From CAYZJD01 sp964483455 (GTDB lineage: Bacteria > Acidobacteriota > Terriglobia > Bryobacterales > Bryobacteraceae), in contig CAZACK010000011.1 in NCBI GenBank assembly GCA_964483455.1, positions 8,691-72,690 of the forward strand: a stretch of DNA of 64,000 nt, written 5' to 3'. Under the pieces are notes generated by a model. The model did no database searches, was not told the DNA's origin, and saw only the letters and a program-made list of their open reading frames with translations. The translations under genes and the position numbers were made by a program. Below are positions 44,835 through 53,934 of this stretch, in pieces (the stretch's first letter is position 1; each line of letters begins with the position of its first letter).

Positions 44835-45572
44835 ATGACAAGTACTTCGCAGAACACGAACAACTCTCTCCACGTCGCCATCATCATGGACGGCAACGGC
44901 CGCTGGGCGGCCGCCCGGGGATGGCCGCGGCTGGCCGGGCATCGCGCGGGTGCCGAAGCCGTGCGGCGCGTCGTCGAAGCCGCGCCGCGCCTCGGCATCG
45001 GCACGCTCACTCTCTATGCGTTTTCGGCCGACAACTGGAAACGCCCGTCCACGGAAATCCACGGGCTTTTCCAGCTCTTCGAGCGGCACCTCCGCAGCGA
45101 AACGGAGAAGTGCGTCGAGAACGGCATCCGCGTCAGCGTCCTCGGCCGGCGCGACCGGCTGCCCAGAAAGCTGGTCAGGATGGTCGAATCCTGCGAAGCC
45201 GCCACAGCCGCCGGGGTGAACCTGCATCTGCGCCTCGCCGTGGACTATTCCGCCCGGGATTCGATTCTCCGCGCCGCCGAGCGACTTCCGGGAGGCAGGC
45301 CGGCCACCCGGGATGTGTTCGCGCGCCTGCTGGCCGAGGTGGATCACTGCGCCGCGCCCGCCCCGGAGGTCGATCTCCTGATTCGTACCAGCGGCGAGCA
45401 GCGCCTCAGCGATTTTCTGCTCTGGGAGTGCGCCTACGCCGAACTGTACTTCACCCCGAAGCTCTGGCCCGACTTCGACGAGCATGACCTCGTCGCCGCG
45501 ATCGACGAGTTCCGCCGCCGGGAGCGGCGGTTCGGAGCCTTGCCGGAGCCGCTCGTAGCGGCGGCCGTCTGA
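44835..45572 (+). CDS. uppS: Di-trans,poly-cis-undecaprenyl-diphosphate synthase (cis-prenyltransferase)
   Basis: A 245-residue cis-prenyltransferase that makes undecaprenyl diphosphate for peptidoglycan and glycan synthesis. The catalytic Asp is D19 in IIMDGNGRWA; other blocks are GHRAGAEAVRRVV, LTLYAFSADNWKRP, and the C-terminal DLLIRTSGEQRLSDFLLWECAYAEL-type region (RTSGEQRLSDFLLW). There is no cdsA adjacent, so it stands apart from the usual uppS-cdsA-dxr operon. The ATG at 44835 is preceded by an AT-rich leader. Confidence 0.95.
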   Translation: MTSTSQNTNNSLHVAIIMDGNGRWAAARGWPRLAGHRAGAEAVRRVVEAAPRLGIGTLTLYAFSADNWKRPSTEIHGLFQLFERHLRSETEKCVENGIRVSVLGRRDRLPRKLVRMVESCEAATAAGVNLHLRLAVDYSARDSILRAAERLPGGRPATRDVFARLLAEVDHCAAPAPEVDLLIRTSGEQRLSDFLLWECAYAELYFTPKLWPDFDEHDLVAAIDEFRRRERRFGALPEPLVAAAV

Positions 45573-45612
45573 TCGCGACGCCGGCGACGCCGCTGTAGTA
45601 CATTCGTTCGGT

Positions 45613-46392
45613 ATGAAACGCCGTCACTTCCTGCAAGCCTCGGCGGCCGGCGGCCTTGCCGCCGCTCCCGCGCCGGCAGCCGCCAAGAACGCCATCTTCG
45701 AGCTTCGCTGGTTCCGGCTTCGGAACACCCACGCTAACCAGGTGAAGCGCACCTCGGATTTCCTGGCCAGCGCGGTGCTGCCCGCCGCGAAGCGCGCCGG
45801 CATCGGCCCGGTCGGTTTCTTCAGCGGAGCGGTGGCCGCCGGCAGCCCGTCCATCCTGATGGTTGCCAGCTTCCCGTCGCTCGCCGCCATGGAGACTTCG
45901 CGGGAGAAGCTGAACGCCGATCCCGAGTACCAGCGGGCGCGAGAGGCCTTCAGCTCCGGGCGCGAGCTGAATTACATGCGAATGGAGAGCTCGCTCCTCC
46001 GCGGTTTCGATTCGATGCCCGTGATCGAAGTCCCGCCCACCGCCGGAAACCGCCCGCCACGCGTCTTCGAGCTTCGCATCTACGAGTCGAACAACCTCTC
46101 CACGCTCACCCGCAAGATCAAGATGTTCGACGACGCCGAGATCGACCTGTTCCGCCGCTGCGGTCTGCTGCCCGTCTTCTTCGGCGAGACGATCGTTGGC
46201 CCGAACATGCCGAACCTGACGTACATGGTGGCATTCGACGACATGTCCGCCCGCGAGAAGGCGTGGCAGACGTTTGTCGCGCATCCGGACTGGAAGAAGC
46301 TCAGCTCGATGCCGGAGTATGCCGACGCGGAAATCGTCTCCAACATCAGCAACTCGATCCTCCGCCCCCTCGCGTTCTCCCCGATCCGGTAA
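45613..46392 (+). CDS. NIPSNAP-family protein with Tat signal
   Basis: A 259-residue protein whose N-terminus MKRRHFLQASAAGG is a twin-arginine signal. Two NIPSNAP-like ferredoxin-fold repeats follow: FELRWFRLRNTHANQVKRTSDFL and, in the second half, FELRIYESNNLSTLTRKIKMF with the LTYMVAFDDMSAREKAWQTF segment. Acidobacteria and planctomycetes have many such secreted proteins of unknown role. It precedes the MgtC/DUF4010 gene by 6 bases. Confidence 0.85.
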   Translation: MKRRHFLQASAAGGLAAAPAPAAAKNAIFELRWFRLRNTHANQVKRTSDFLASAVLPAAKRAGIGPVGFFSGAVAAGSPSILMVASFPSLAAMETSREKLNADPEYQRAREAFSSGRELNYMRMESSLLRGFDSMPVIEVPPTAGNRPPRVFELRIYESNNLSTLTRKIKMFDDAEIDLFRRCGLLPVFFGETIVGPNMPNLTYMVAFDDMSAREKAWQTFVAHPDWKKLSSMPEYADAEIVSNISNSILRPLAFSPIR

Positions 46393-46398
46393 GGCGCG

Positions 46399-47652
46399 AT
46401 GAGCGATGCGGTCCCGCTGCTTCCGGACGCGGTGCAGGCGATCATCGAAGCCCTGCTGATCGGCTTCCTGATCGGCGCGCAGCGCGAGGCGTCCCACGGC
46501 GAGCGGCACCCCGGCGTGCGCGACTTCGTGCTGATCTCGCTCACCGGCGGCGTCTGCGGCCTGTTGCAGAACCCCTGGCTCACGGTGGCGGCGCTCATCT
46601 CGCTCACGGCCCTGCTCGGGGTGTACTACTTCCACATCCGGGAACGAACGGGCATCACCACCGAGATCGCCGCCGTCGCCACCTTCGCGCTCGGCTTCCT
46701 CGTCGCGGCGCCGGACAATCCCCTGGGGGCGCCGCTGGCCATCGGCACCGCCGTGGTGGCGGTGGCTTTTCTCGAGGCGAAACGGTCCCTGCACAAGCTG
46801 CTCCGCGAGACGATCACCGAGTCGGAGTTCAACGATACCCTGCGGTTCCTGGCGTTGGTCTTCGTGATCCACCCGATCTTGCCGGAAGGCGCCTACGGGC
46901 CGTACGGTTTCTTCGCGCCCCGCAAGATCTGGCTGTTCGTAATTCTGGTGTCGTCGATTTCCTACGCCGGCTACTTTCTGGAGAAGTTTCTCGGCGCGAC
47001 GCGTGGGCTGAAGCTGGCGGGCGTGTTCGGCGGGCTGGCGTCGACCACGGCGGCGACGGCCTCCTTCGCGCGGACCTGCGCCGAGACGCCGGCCGTTGCG
47101 CCGCTCTACGCCCAGGCGGCGGTGATCGCCAACGCCGTCCAGTTCGCGCGCATTCTCGTAATCCTCTTTGCCGTAAGCCAAGGTCTGGCGCGGGCATGCA
47201 TTGTTCCTTTGGCGGCGATGACCGCGGCGGGCCTCATGTTCGGCCTGCTCATGGAGCGCCTGGCGCAGCCGGCCGCGGCTCCGCCGGCGACCGGTCTCCG
47301 CAACCCGTTCCGGATCTTCCCCGCTCTGAAGTTCGGCGCGCTGTTTGCCTTGATCCTTCTGGCCGGCAAAGCGGCTGCCGGGATGTTCGGCGGCGGGGCC
47401 GTCTATGTGGCCAGCACCCTAGCGGGCTCGCTCGACGTGGATGCGGTCGCAGTGACCGCCGCCGACCTGGTGACAACCGGTAGAATCGGCGCGCAGGCGG
47501 GAGCGCTCAGCGTGATCCTTGCGTTGCTTGCGAACGCCGTGGTCAAGTCCGCCATTGCCGCTTCGACCGCCGGCGGTGCTTTCGCCCGAAGGCTGGCCGC
47601 GGCCTTCGCGGTGATGTTCGGGACGGGCGCGGCAGCATGGCTACTGATGTGA
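46399..47652 (+). CDS. MgtC/DUF4010-family membrane protein
   Basis: A 417-residue protein with about 12 hydrophobic helices. The N-terminal part (LLIGFLIGAQREASHGERHPGVRDFVLISL) matches the MgtC/SapB domain, and the rest (SISYAGYFLEKFLGATRGLKLAGVFGGLASTTAAT) matches DUF4010. Members are predicted transporters or magnesium-related membrane proteins; the substrate is unproven. It starts 6 bases after the NIPSNAP gene. Confidence 0.88.
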   Translation: MSDAVPLLPDAVQAIIEALLIGFLIGAQREASHGERHPGVRDFVLISLTGGVCGLLQNPWLTVAALISLTALLGVYYFHIRERTGITTEIAAVATFALGFLVAAPDNPLGAPLAIGTAVVAVAFLEAKRSLHKLLRETITESEFNDTLRFLALVFVIHPILPEGAYGPYGFFAPRKIWLFVILVSSISYAGYFLEKFLGATRGLKLAGVFGGLASTTAATASFARTCAETPAVAPLYAQAAVIANAVQFARILVILFAVSQGLARACIVPLAAMTAAGLMFGLLMERLAQPAAAPPATGLRNPFRIFPALKFGALFALILLAGKAAAGMFGGGAVYVASTLAGSLDVDAVAVTAADLVTTGRIGAQAGALSVILALLANAVVKSAIAASTAGGAFARRLAAAFAVMFGTGAAAWLLM

Positions 47653-47670
47653 GGGGGAGGCGCGTAAGGG

Positions 47671-48822
47671 ATGCAGAGACTCTTTTCGACGCGTGGGCCT
47701 CGATGCGTCCGGGAACGGATCCGCAAGCGGAAGTGTCGAGGCGGCAGGCAGGAGTGCCTGCGCCACGCTGCCATCCTGCTCCTGGTGCTTGCCGGCTGGG
47801 CGCTGGCCCAGACCGCACTCGATCCGGCGAAAGTTCGCGAGATCGAGAAAGCCGTGTCGGCCGAGATGGCCCGGCAGAACATCCCGGCGGTCTCGGTCGG
47901 CCTCGCCGTCGGCAGTAAGCTGCGCTGGGCAAGCGGTTTCGGCACCGCCGATCTGGAGAACTTCGTGCCCGCCAAGGCGGCAACCGTCTACCGGCTCGGT
48001 TCGATCGCGAAGCCGCTCACCGCCGTCGCCGTGATGCAGCTTGTCGAGAAGGGCAAGCTCGACCTGAACGCGCCGGTGCAGAAGTACGTGCCGAAGTTCC
48101 CGCCCAAGCAGTGGCCGCTCACCGTCCGCCATCTGCTGACCCACCAGGGCGGCATCCGGCATTACCGCGACCAGGCGGAGATCAACAGCACCCGCCACTA
48201 CACGGACCTGCTGGAGCCGCTCAAGATCTTCTGGAACGATCCGCTGCTGTTCGAGCCCGGAACGGCGTACCGCTACTCCACCTACGGCTATTCGCTCCTT
48301 GGCGCAGTCGTCGAGGCCGCCAGCGGGATGCGGTTCACCGAGTACCTCCGCACGCGAATCTTCGAGCCGGCGGGGATGCGCCAGACGCAGCCCGACGACG
48401 TCTACGCCATCATTCCGAACCGCGCCCGCGGCTACCGGCCGGTGCTCGGCGGCGGATTGCAGAACTGCGCGCTGGCGGACACCAGCAACAAGATCCCTGG
48501 CGGCGGCCTGTGCGGCACCGCCGAGGACCTGGTGGAGTTCGCGATTCATCTGAATGCCGGGACACTGCTCAACAAGGAGACCGTCGCGCGGATGTTCGTT
48601 CGCCAGAAGACGCGGAACGGGCGTCCGACACCCTACGGCCTGGGCTGGCAGATTACCGAAGGAGACCGCGGCTGGGTCGGCCACGGCGGCGCGCAGCAAG
48701 GCATCCGCACGCTGCTGCTGATGCTGCCCAAGGAGGGCTTCGTCGTCGCGTTGATGTGCAACCTGGAAGGAGCCAACCTGGAGCCGCTGGCTCCGCAGAT
48801 CGCCGGGATCGTGCTGCCGTAG
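47671..48822 (+). CDS. Secreted serine hydrolase (beta-lactamase/esterase family)
   Basis: A 383-residue class C beta-lactamase-like hydrolase. The nucleophile is in GSIAKPLTA (S-x-x-K); the tyrosine motif reads YSTYGY rather than Y-x-N; the third motif is GHGGAQQG. Such proteins hydrolyse esters or peptides in the periplasm and are often not beta-lactamases. The first 30 residues before the hydrophobic ILLLVLAGWALAQ signal peptide are Arg-rich and are encoded by a palindromic repeat, so the true start is unclear; I keep the ATG at 47671. Confidence 0.85.
   Translation: MQRLFSTRGPRCVRERIRKRKCRGGRQECLRHAAILLLVLAGWALAQTALDPAKVREIEKAVSAEMARQNIPAVSVGLAVGSKLRWASGFGTADLENFVPAKAATVYRLGSIAKPLTAVAVMQLVEKGKLDLNAPVQKYVPKFPPKQWPLTVRHLLTHQGGIRHYRDQAEINSTRHYTDLLEPLKIFWNDPLLFEPGTAYRYSTYGYSLLGAVVEAASGMRFTEYLRTRIFEPAGMRQTQPDDVYAIIPNRARGYRPVLGGGLQNCALADTSNKIPGGGLCGTAEDLVEFAIHLNAGTLLNKETVARMFVRQKTRNGRPTPYGLGWQITEGDRGWVGHGGAQQGIRTLLLMLPKEGFVVALMCNLEGANLEPLAPQIAGIVLP
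47741..47766 (+). repeat. Palindromic short repeat (GGCAGGCAGGAGTGCCTGC)
   Basis: GCAGGCA (47744-47750), GGAG, TGCCTGC (47755-47761) form a perfect 7-bp hairpin inside GCGGCAGGCAGGAGTGCCTG and CGCCAC. I recall this string as a frequent interspersed repeat in acidobacterial genomes. It falls inside the 5' part of the serine hydrolase reading frame. Confidence 0.5.
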
Positions 48823-48831
48823 CGGCCCGCC

Positions 48832-49713
48832 TCAGGCGTTCAGGTGCGTGTTGATCCGCTCGATCGCCTCGTCGATTTCCGCCGGCGCCTTGTAGCCGAT
48901 GGTGACGGCATCCACCGTGCCCAGCTTCAGGACGAACTTGAGGGACGCGTCGCGGTCCTCGGGCCGGTTGAACCGGCCCTCGCCCATCAGCTTCATGCCG
49001 ATCACGCCCGTGCCCTGCGCGTGAATCTTTTCGATGTGGGACACCACTTCCTTGACGTCCCCTTTGCGTTTCGACTCGCCTTCGAGGGTGTCCATCATGG
49101 TCCCGTCATGGTTCACCCGCAGCAGCGCCACATCCAGCCACCTTGCGCCCGGAAACGCGCGCAATGGCAGCAATCCGTGGCAGGAGGCGCCATGCGCGAG
49201 GATGATCTTCTGCTGTTTCGCCTCGCTGAATTCGTCCCGCAGCCGCTTCAGTTCCTCCGGCCAGCCGGCCGTCCGCACACAGTGCAGCAGGAGGATATCG
49301 AAGTATTCCGAGTTCAGCTCCTTGCGGAAACGGTCGATGGTGGCCCTCGGATTGCCGGCCTCATGCCAGCGGAACTTCGTCATCAGCTTGTAGGAGTCGC
49401 GCGGAATTCCCCTGAGCGCTTCCGCCAGCATCTCGTGCATCCCGTCGTAGGCGTCGGCCGTCTCGAAGAAGCGAATGCCGCGGTCGTAGGCGTGACGAAC
49501 GAGCCGCGTGAAGCTCTCCTGCCCCATCTGGCGCTGGACACGGCCGCCGAACGTGCCGGTGCCCAAGGCGAGCCTCGTGACCTGAATGCCCGAGTTCCCC
49601 AGCCGCACCCAGTCGGTGGCCGCTCGCTTCGCGGCGCGCGCCGGAGTCGAGGCAAGTGTCCCGGCAGCCCCCGCCGCCGCCTTCAGGAAATTGCGTCTGC
49701 TCAGTCCGGACAT
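48832..49713 (-). CDS. Tat-exported aldo/keto reductase
   Basis: A 293-residue aldo/keto reductase. The N-terminus SRRNFLKAAAGAAG is a twin-arginine signal, so a folded NADPH-type enzyme would be exported. Barrel motifs are GNSGIQVTRLALGTG, FFETADAYDGMHEMLAEAL (Asp and Tyr of the catalytic tetrad), the Lys in KLMTKFRW and the His in ILLLHCVRT. Exported AKRs are frequent in acidobacteria. Its 3' end faces that of the serine hydrolase. Confidence 0.88.
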   Translation of the reverse strand: MSGLSRRNFLKAAAGAAGTLASTPARAAKRAATDWVRLGNSGIQVTRLALGTGTFGGRVQRQMGQESFTRLVRHAYDRGIRFFETADAYDGMHEMLAEALRGIPRDSYKLMTKFRWHEAGNPRATIDRFRKELNSEYFDILLLHCVRTAGWPEELKRLRDEFSEAKQQKIILAHGASCHGLLPLRAFPGARWLDVALLRVNHDGTMMDTLEGESKRKGDVKEVVSHIEKIHAQGTGVIGMKLMGEGRFNRPEDRDASLKFVLKLGTVDAVTIGYKAPAEIDEAIERINTHLNA

Positions 49714-49865
49714 GATGTCACCTCCAATGCTCGGATACCGCCGACGTTATCACAGATGGGCAGCGCCTTGGGACACCGTGGGATAAAGTAAAGTCGGACG
49801 TCACGTCCTCCGAGATCATTGGCGTCCTTCGGCGGCTGTTAATCTGCTTCACGAAGCCGGAGAGC

Positions 49866-50302
49866 CGGCTAACCGGTGCCGGCTATCGGCGCCGGAGCAT
49901 AGATCAGGTCGCCGTCCGGAGGGTGGCGCGCCTGAACTCGCGCCAGACAGACCCCGGAAGTTGGCCAGGCCGGCGGCGCCGCTCTCCATGATCAGAACTC
50001 CTGCCGCTCCTGCCGCCAGCGACATGTGCACGAGCGTCCGGACCACCTCCGGATCGGTCGTGACGCCCGTGGTGGAGGGTACCGGACCTACCAGGTTCGG
50101 TTGATGGCGCCGCTCGCCCGGCCATGGCAGGACCGGGCCACCCTCCGCACCCCTCGACGGCCCGCACCGTTGCGTCATACGAGTCGGTGGAACTTCCATC
50201 CCCCACCGGGTAGGTTCCGGCGGCCGCCGGCGCTGCCGCAGGCGCGCAGAGCAAGCCGGTGTCTGCCGCAGCCAGCTTCAGGAAGGAGCGCCTGTGAACC
50301 AA
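49866..50302 (-). pseudogene. Degraded DUF362-family gene
   Basis: A Tat-like start VHRRSFLKLAAADTGLLC, with TTG at 50302, is followed by GDGSSTDSYDATVRAVEGCG in the same frame; homologous sequence then continues in another frame as PNLVGPVPSTTGVTTDPEVV followed by RTLVHMSLAAGAAGVLIMES. This order matches DUF362 proteins (KPNLV and TDPEVV blocks), but at least one frameshift splits it and the C-terminal half is missing. Confidence 0.6.
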
Positions 50303-50867
50303 GCTTCCTCCGTCAAACAGTCCGGCGCCACCACCTCGGCGCAGGCACATACGTCCCTCCACTACCGTACTGGCTCTCGTCCTTGCCAAACTACCGGCGA
50401 AGCCGCCGTGCTCCACAACCCGTCCCAGGCGACTCCTTCAGGTCGAAAACCATGGGCATGCTCGCCCGTGCCGGCCCAAAGTCACTGTCACCGTCCCGGC
50501 CGCCTTCTATTTCCGAATGTAGCTGCTATGGGCGATGCCTGTGCTGCTGAAAGTGCCCACCCGCATGGCGTCGACTGCGGCCTGCTGCGCAAGGGCGTCC
50601 CGCTCCGGAGGCGTTGTGGGGTTCATTATTCTCTGCCCTGGAACTGGGGCGAACGCAGGCACGTCGTGTCCAGGGTGGGAAGGTCGCCATCCATGGGCCT
50701 CGCTGTCAATAGTGCGCGCGGTGCGGTGGGTGACCTCGGACGGGCAGGTTGGCTTCGGATCGAGGAGGGGCGGGATCCACGCGCTGAGGCTGTAGATGCA
50801 GGAGGGCGGGAGGCCGCCAATGGCTTGGTAGGGGCCAAAATTTCTTTCGCTCCCAAGCAGAGCGCGA
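50303..50867. other. Region without intact gene; possible minus-strand gene debris
   Basis: No long coherent frame. On the minus strand two fragments in different frames look protein-like: PMDGDLPTLDTTCLRSPQFQ ending near 50630, and NPTTPPERDALAQQAAVDAM followed by RVGTFSSTGIAHSSYIRK ending near 50516. They could belong to one broken gene that I cannot identify. Confidence 0.35.
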
Positions 50868-51860
50868 ATGCGCGTGCTGGGCTGGATTCTCGTTAGCGGG
50901 CCGTGGGCCCGGAGCCGAATGACGCCGGGCCGATCCTCCGGCACGGGCAGGGTCCGAACCGCTACGACTATCTCGGCATGCGGGATGCGACTGCCTTCGA
51001 ACACGAGGAACTTACTATCTGCATTACGACGGCGCCGGACCGAAAGGCTGGTTGGCCTGCCTCGCGACCAGCAAGGATCTGCGCCGGTGGGACTTGAACG
51101 GCCCGATCCTCGATTTCGGCGCAAAGGGCGAGGATGACGAGGGCACCGCTTCATCGCTCTGTACGATTTTGGATGGCAAGAAGTGGTACATGTTCTATGT
51201 CGGCTGGCGGACCACCACGCCCCCGTTCGACCGCATTCCCGCTGTCCCCTACTTCACAATGAAAGCCGCCGCCCCGTCGCCGGGCGGGCCGTGGATCAAG
51301 CGGAAAGTGCGGTCATTTCTGACCGTGCCTGGCACTTACTACGCTGACACAGCCAGCCCTGGGCCAGGTCGTCAAGCACGGAAACGAGTATCTGATGTTC
51401 TTCAGCGCCGCCGCCGGCCGGCCGCTCAAGCGGACGCTGTCGATCGCCCGAACCAAACACCTGGACGGAGTCTGGCGTGTTGACGCATTGCCCGCCCTTC
51501 CTCGGGACGAACAGATCGAGGATTCCGCCCTCTATTTCGAGCCTGCCAACAAGAGCTGGTTCCTGTTCACCAACCATGTGGGCATCGATGAGATCGGCGA
51601 GTACACGGAAAGCATCTGGATGTACTGGAGCAAGGACATCAATAAGTGGGATCCGAGCCGGAAAGCGATCGTGCTCGACGAACGCAACTGCCGCTGGAGC
51701 ACGAGGAACATCGGCATGCCGTCGGTGATGAAGGTGGGCAACCGGCCGGGCCCTGTTCCACGACGCGACGGCCCAGCTCACTGAAACAAAAAGCGTGACA
51801 TCGGCCTTGCCTGGCTCGACCTGCCGCTCGCGCCGCCGGGAGAACAAGAACCCGGGACAC
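50868..51860 (+). pseudogene. Frameshifted GH43/GH130-like beta-propeller glycosidase gene
   Basis: Successive frames give one coherent protein: GPILRHGQGPNRYDYLGMRD and ATAFEHE (to 51010), then in the next frame GTYYLHYDGAGPKGWLACLA and TSKDLRRWDLNGPIL, KKWYMFYVGWRTTTPP (to about 51340), then QVVKHGNEYLMFFSAAAG and SWFLFTNHVGIDEIGEYTES (to about 51750), and finally RDIGLAWLDLPLAPPG (near 51850). The pattern of W-containing blades matches five-bladed beta-propeller glycosidases/phosphorylases. At least three or four frameshifts are needed, so it is dead or badly sequenced. Confidence 0.6.
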
Positions 51861-51950
51861 TTCACCCATTTACCGGTTTTCGCCGCCGCCATGATGGAGT
51901 TGCGCGGAGGTGCGCGCAGGCGGGGCCGCGGTTTACGCTACAATACCGCC

Positions 51951-53927
51951 GTGGCCAGCCGCTGGAGAGCCTTCTACGCCAGGCTTGGGTGGATCGAGAA
52001 GCTCTTTCTCCTCTTCCTGGCGGCCTATCTTCTCTTCCGGTTGGTGATGCCGGGGAATCCGCTGCGTTCCGTGGCGCAGCTCGGCGCCACCTTCCTCGGC
52101 GTGGCGGTGGCGGTGAAGCTGGCCCGGGCCGGGATCAAGAAGGCCATCTGGCGCCTGCGAAACCGCCTGATCGTCGCCTACCTGTTTATCGCGGTGGTCC
52201 CGGTCGTCCTGATCCTGGTGCTGGTCGGGCTCAGCGGCTACTCGCTCACCGGGCAGATCGCCGTCTATCTTGTCAGCACCGAGCTGGAGCGCCGGGCGGA
52301 GTCGCTCATCGGTCCTGCCGAGGGGCTGCTCAGCACACCCCCCGCGGAGCGCGCGGACCGCATCCGCTGGATGGCCCCATATCTCGAGCACCGCTACCCC
52401 GGTCTCGAGGTCCTGCTGCGCGATCGCGGCGAATGGCGATACCCGGAATCCAGCCGGCTGGCGGCGCCACCGCCGGGCTGGACAATGGACCACGGCCTGT
52501 TGCGCAAGGACGGCCGGCTGCACATCTGGGCGCATGTCGTTCGCGGACAGGCGGAGGCGGTGCTCACCGCCCCGCTTTCCAAGGAACTGCTGGGCAACCT
52601 CGCCACCGACCTCGGCCAGGTCACCTTTCTGCCGCCTCTTCCTGCCGAGGAGCAACCACGCGACCGCCGCGCGTCGCAACGCTCCATTCGCGGCGGCGGG
52701 GACGTCCAACTCGGCGCCGTGCCGCCGCCGGCGAATCGTTTCGACGTGGAGGTGACATGGTTCTCACTCACGCCGGTGGCGGTGTGGGAAAGCCCGGGAC
52801 AGAAACTCGACGGCACCCTCGCCGTCGCCTCGCGCCCGTGGGCCGTGCTGCGGACGCTGTTTGTCGAACACGTCGAGGTGATGCGCGGGATCTGGTTCTG
52901 GTTTTTCCTGGCGGTCGCCTCGATGCTCCTGCTCGTCGAGCTGGTCTCGCTGGTCATCGGCGTCTCGCTGTCGCGCACCATTACCGGCGCCGTGCACAAC
53001 CTGTACGAAGGCACGCAGAAAGTCATGCAGGGCGACTTCTCCCACCGCATCGAGGTTCGCGGCAACGACCAGCTGGCCGAGCTGGGCGGCTCGTTCAACC
53101 GCATGAACGAGAACCTCGAGCGGCTGGTCCGCGTGGAGAAAGAGAGAGAGCGCCTGCAATCGGAGCTCGAGATCGCCCGCGAAGTCCAGAACCAGCTCTA
53201 TCCGAGGACGATTCCCGCGCTCCGCACGCTGGAGTTGACGGCGGCCTGCAACCCGGCGCGTACCGTGTCCGGCGACTACTACGATTACCTGAACCTGCAC
53301 GAGGAGCGGGTGGCCATCGCCATCGGCGACGTAGCCGGGAAGGGCATTTCGGCGGCGCTGCTGATGGCGACCGTGCAGTCCTCGCTGCGCACGCAGATCC
53401 GGGCCTGTCTGGAAGCGGCCGCGGCGGCGGGCGCATCCGGCGGACGCTCCGCGCACGACGCCATGCCCACCTCCCGGCTGGTGTCGCAACTCAACCAGCA
53501 GCTTTATGCTTTCACCTCCGCCGAGAAGTTCGCCACGTTCTACTTTGGCGTTTACGACGACGAGTCGGGTGTACTCACTTACACCAATGCCGGCCATCCG
53601 CCGCCGATTCTCATCCGCAAGGGCGAGGCGCTGCGGCTGGAGACCAACGGCATGGTGGTCGGGGCGTTCCCGTTCGCCGAGTACGGCGAGAGCCGGATCG
53701 AGCTGCTCAGCGGCGACCTGCTGGTGTGCTTCACCGACGGCATCACCGAGCCGGAAAACGAGTACGGCGAGATGTTCGGCGAGGACTCCCTCGTCCAGGT
53801 CCTCCGGAAGAACTACGCGCGCGAGACGCCGGACATCATCCGCTCGGTGATGGAATCGGTCGCCCAGTGGACCAACTCGCCCGAGTTGCAGGACGACATG
53901 ACGCTGCTGGTGGCCCGGAGGCGATGA
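51951..53927 (+). CDS. Membrane SpoIIE-type protein phosphatase with HAMP domain
   Basis: About 658 residues with the GTG start at 51951, preferred because sequence before it belongs to the glycosidase remnant. Helices occur at about 14-34, 68-92 (LIVAYLFIAVVPVVLILVLV) and 310-335 (WFFLAVASMLLLVELVSLVIG), enclosing an extracytoplasmic sensor region. HAMP (SRTITGAVHNLYEGTQKVMQGDFSHRIEV-type, GDFSHRIEVRGNDQLAELG) and a coiled coil lead to a PP2C/SpoIIE domain with VSGDYYDYLNL, IAIGDVAGKGISAALLMA and DGITEPENEYGEMFG. It would dephosphorylate an anti-anti-sigma factor or similar STAS protein after a membrane signal. It is followed by the K+ channel gene after 7 bases. Confidence 0.9.
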   Translation: MASRWRAFYARLGWIEKLFLLFLAAYLLFRLVMPGNPLRSVAQLGATFLGVAVAVKLARAGIKKAIWRLRNRLIVAYLFIAVVPVVLILVLVGLSGYSLTGQIAVYLVSTELERRAESLIGPAEGLLSTPPAERADRIRWMAPYLEHRYPGLEVLLRDRGEWRYPESSRLAAPPPGWTMDHGLLRKDGRLHIWAHVVRGQAEAVLTAPLSKELLGNLATDLGQVTFLPPLPAEEQPRDRRASQRSIRGGGDVQLGAVPPPANRFDVEVTWFSLTPVAVWESPGQKLDGTLAVASRPWAVLRTLFVEHVEVMRGIWFWFFLAVASMLLLVELVSLVIGVSLSRTITGAVHNLYEGTQKVMQGDFSHRIEVRGNDQLAELGGSFNRMNENLERLVRVEKERERLQSELEIAREVQNQLYPRTIPALRTLELTAACNPARTVSGDYYDYLNLHEERVAIAIGDVAGKGISAALLMATVQSSLRTQIRACLEAAAAAGASGGRSAHDAMPTSRLVSQLNQQLYAFTSAEKFATFYFGVYDDESGVLTYTNAGHPPPILIRKGEALRLETNGMVVGAFPFAEYGESRIELLSGDLLVCFTDGITEPENEYGEMFGEDSLVQVLRKNYARETPDIIRSVMESVAQWTNSPELQDDMTLLVARRR

Positions 53928-53934
53928 AGTCCCG

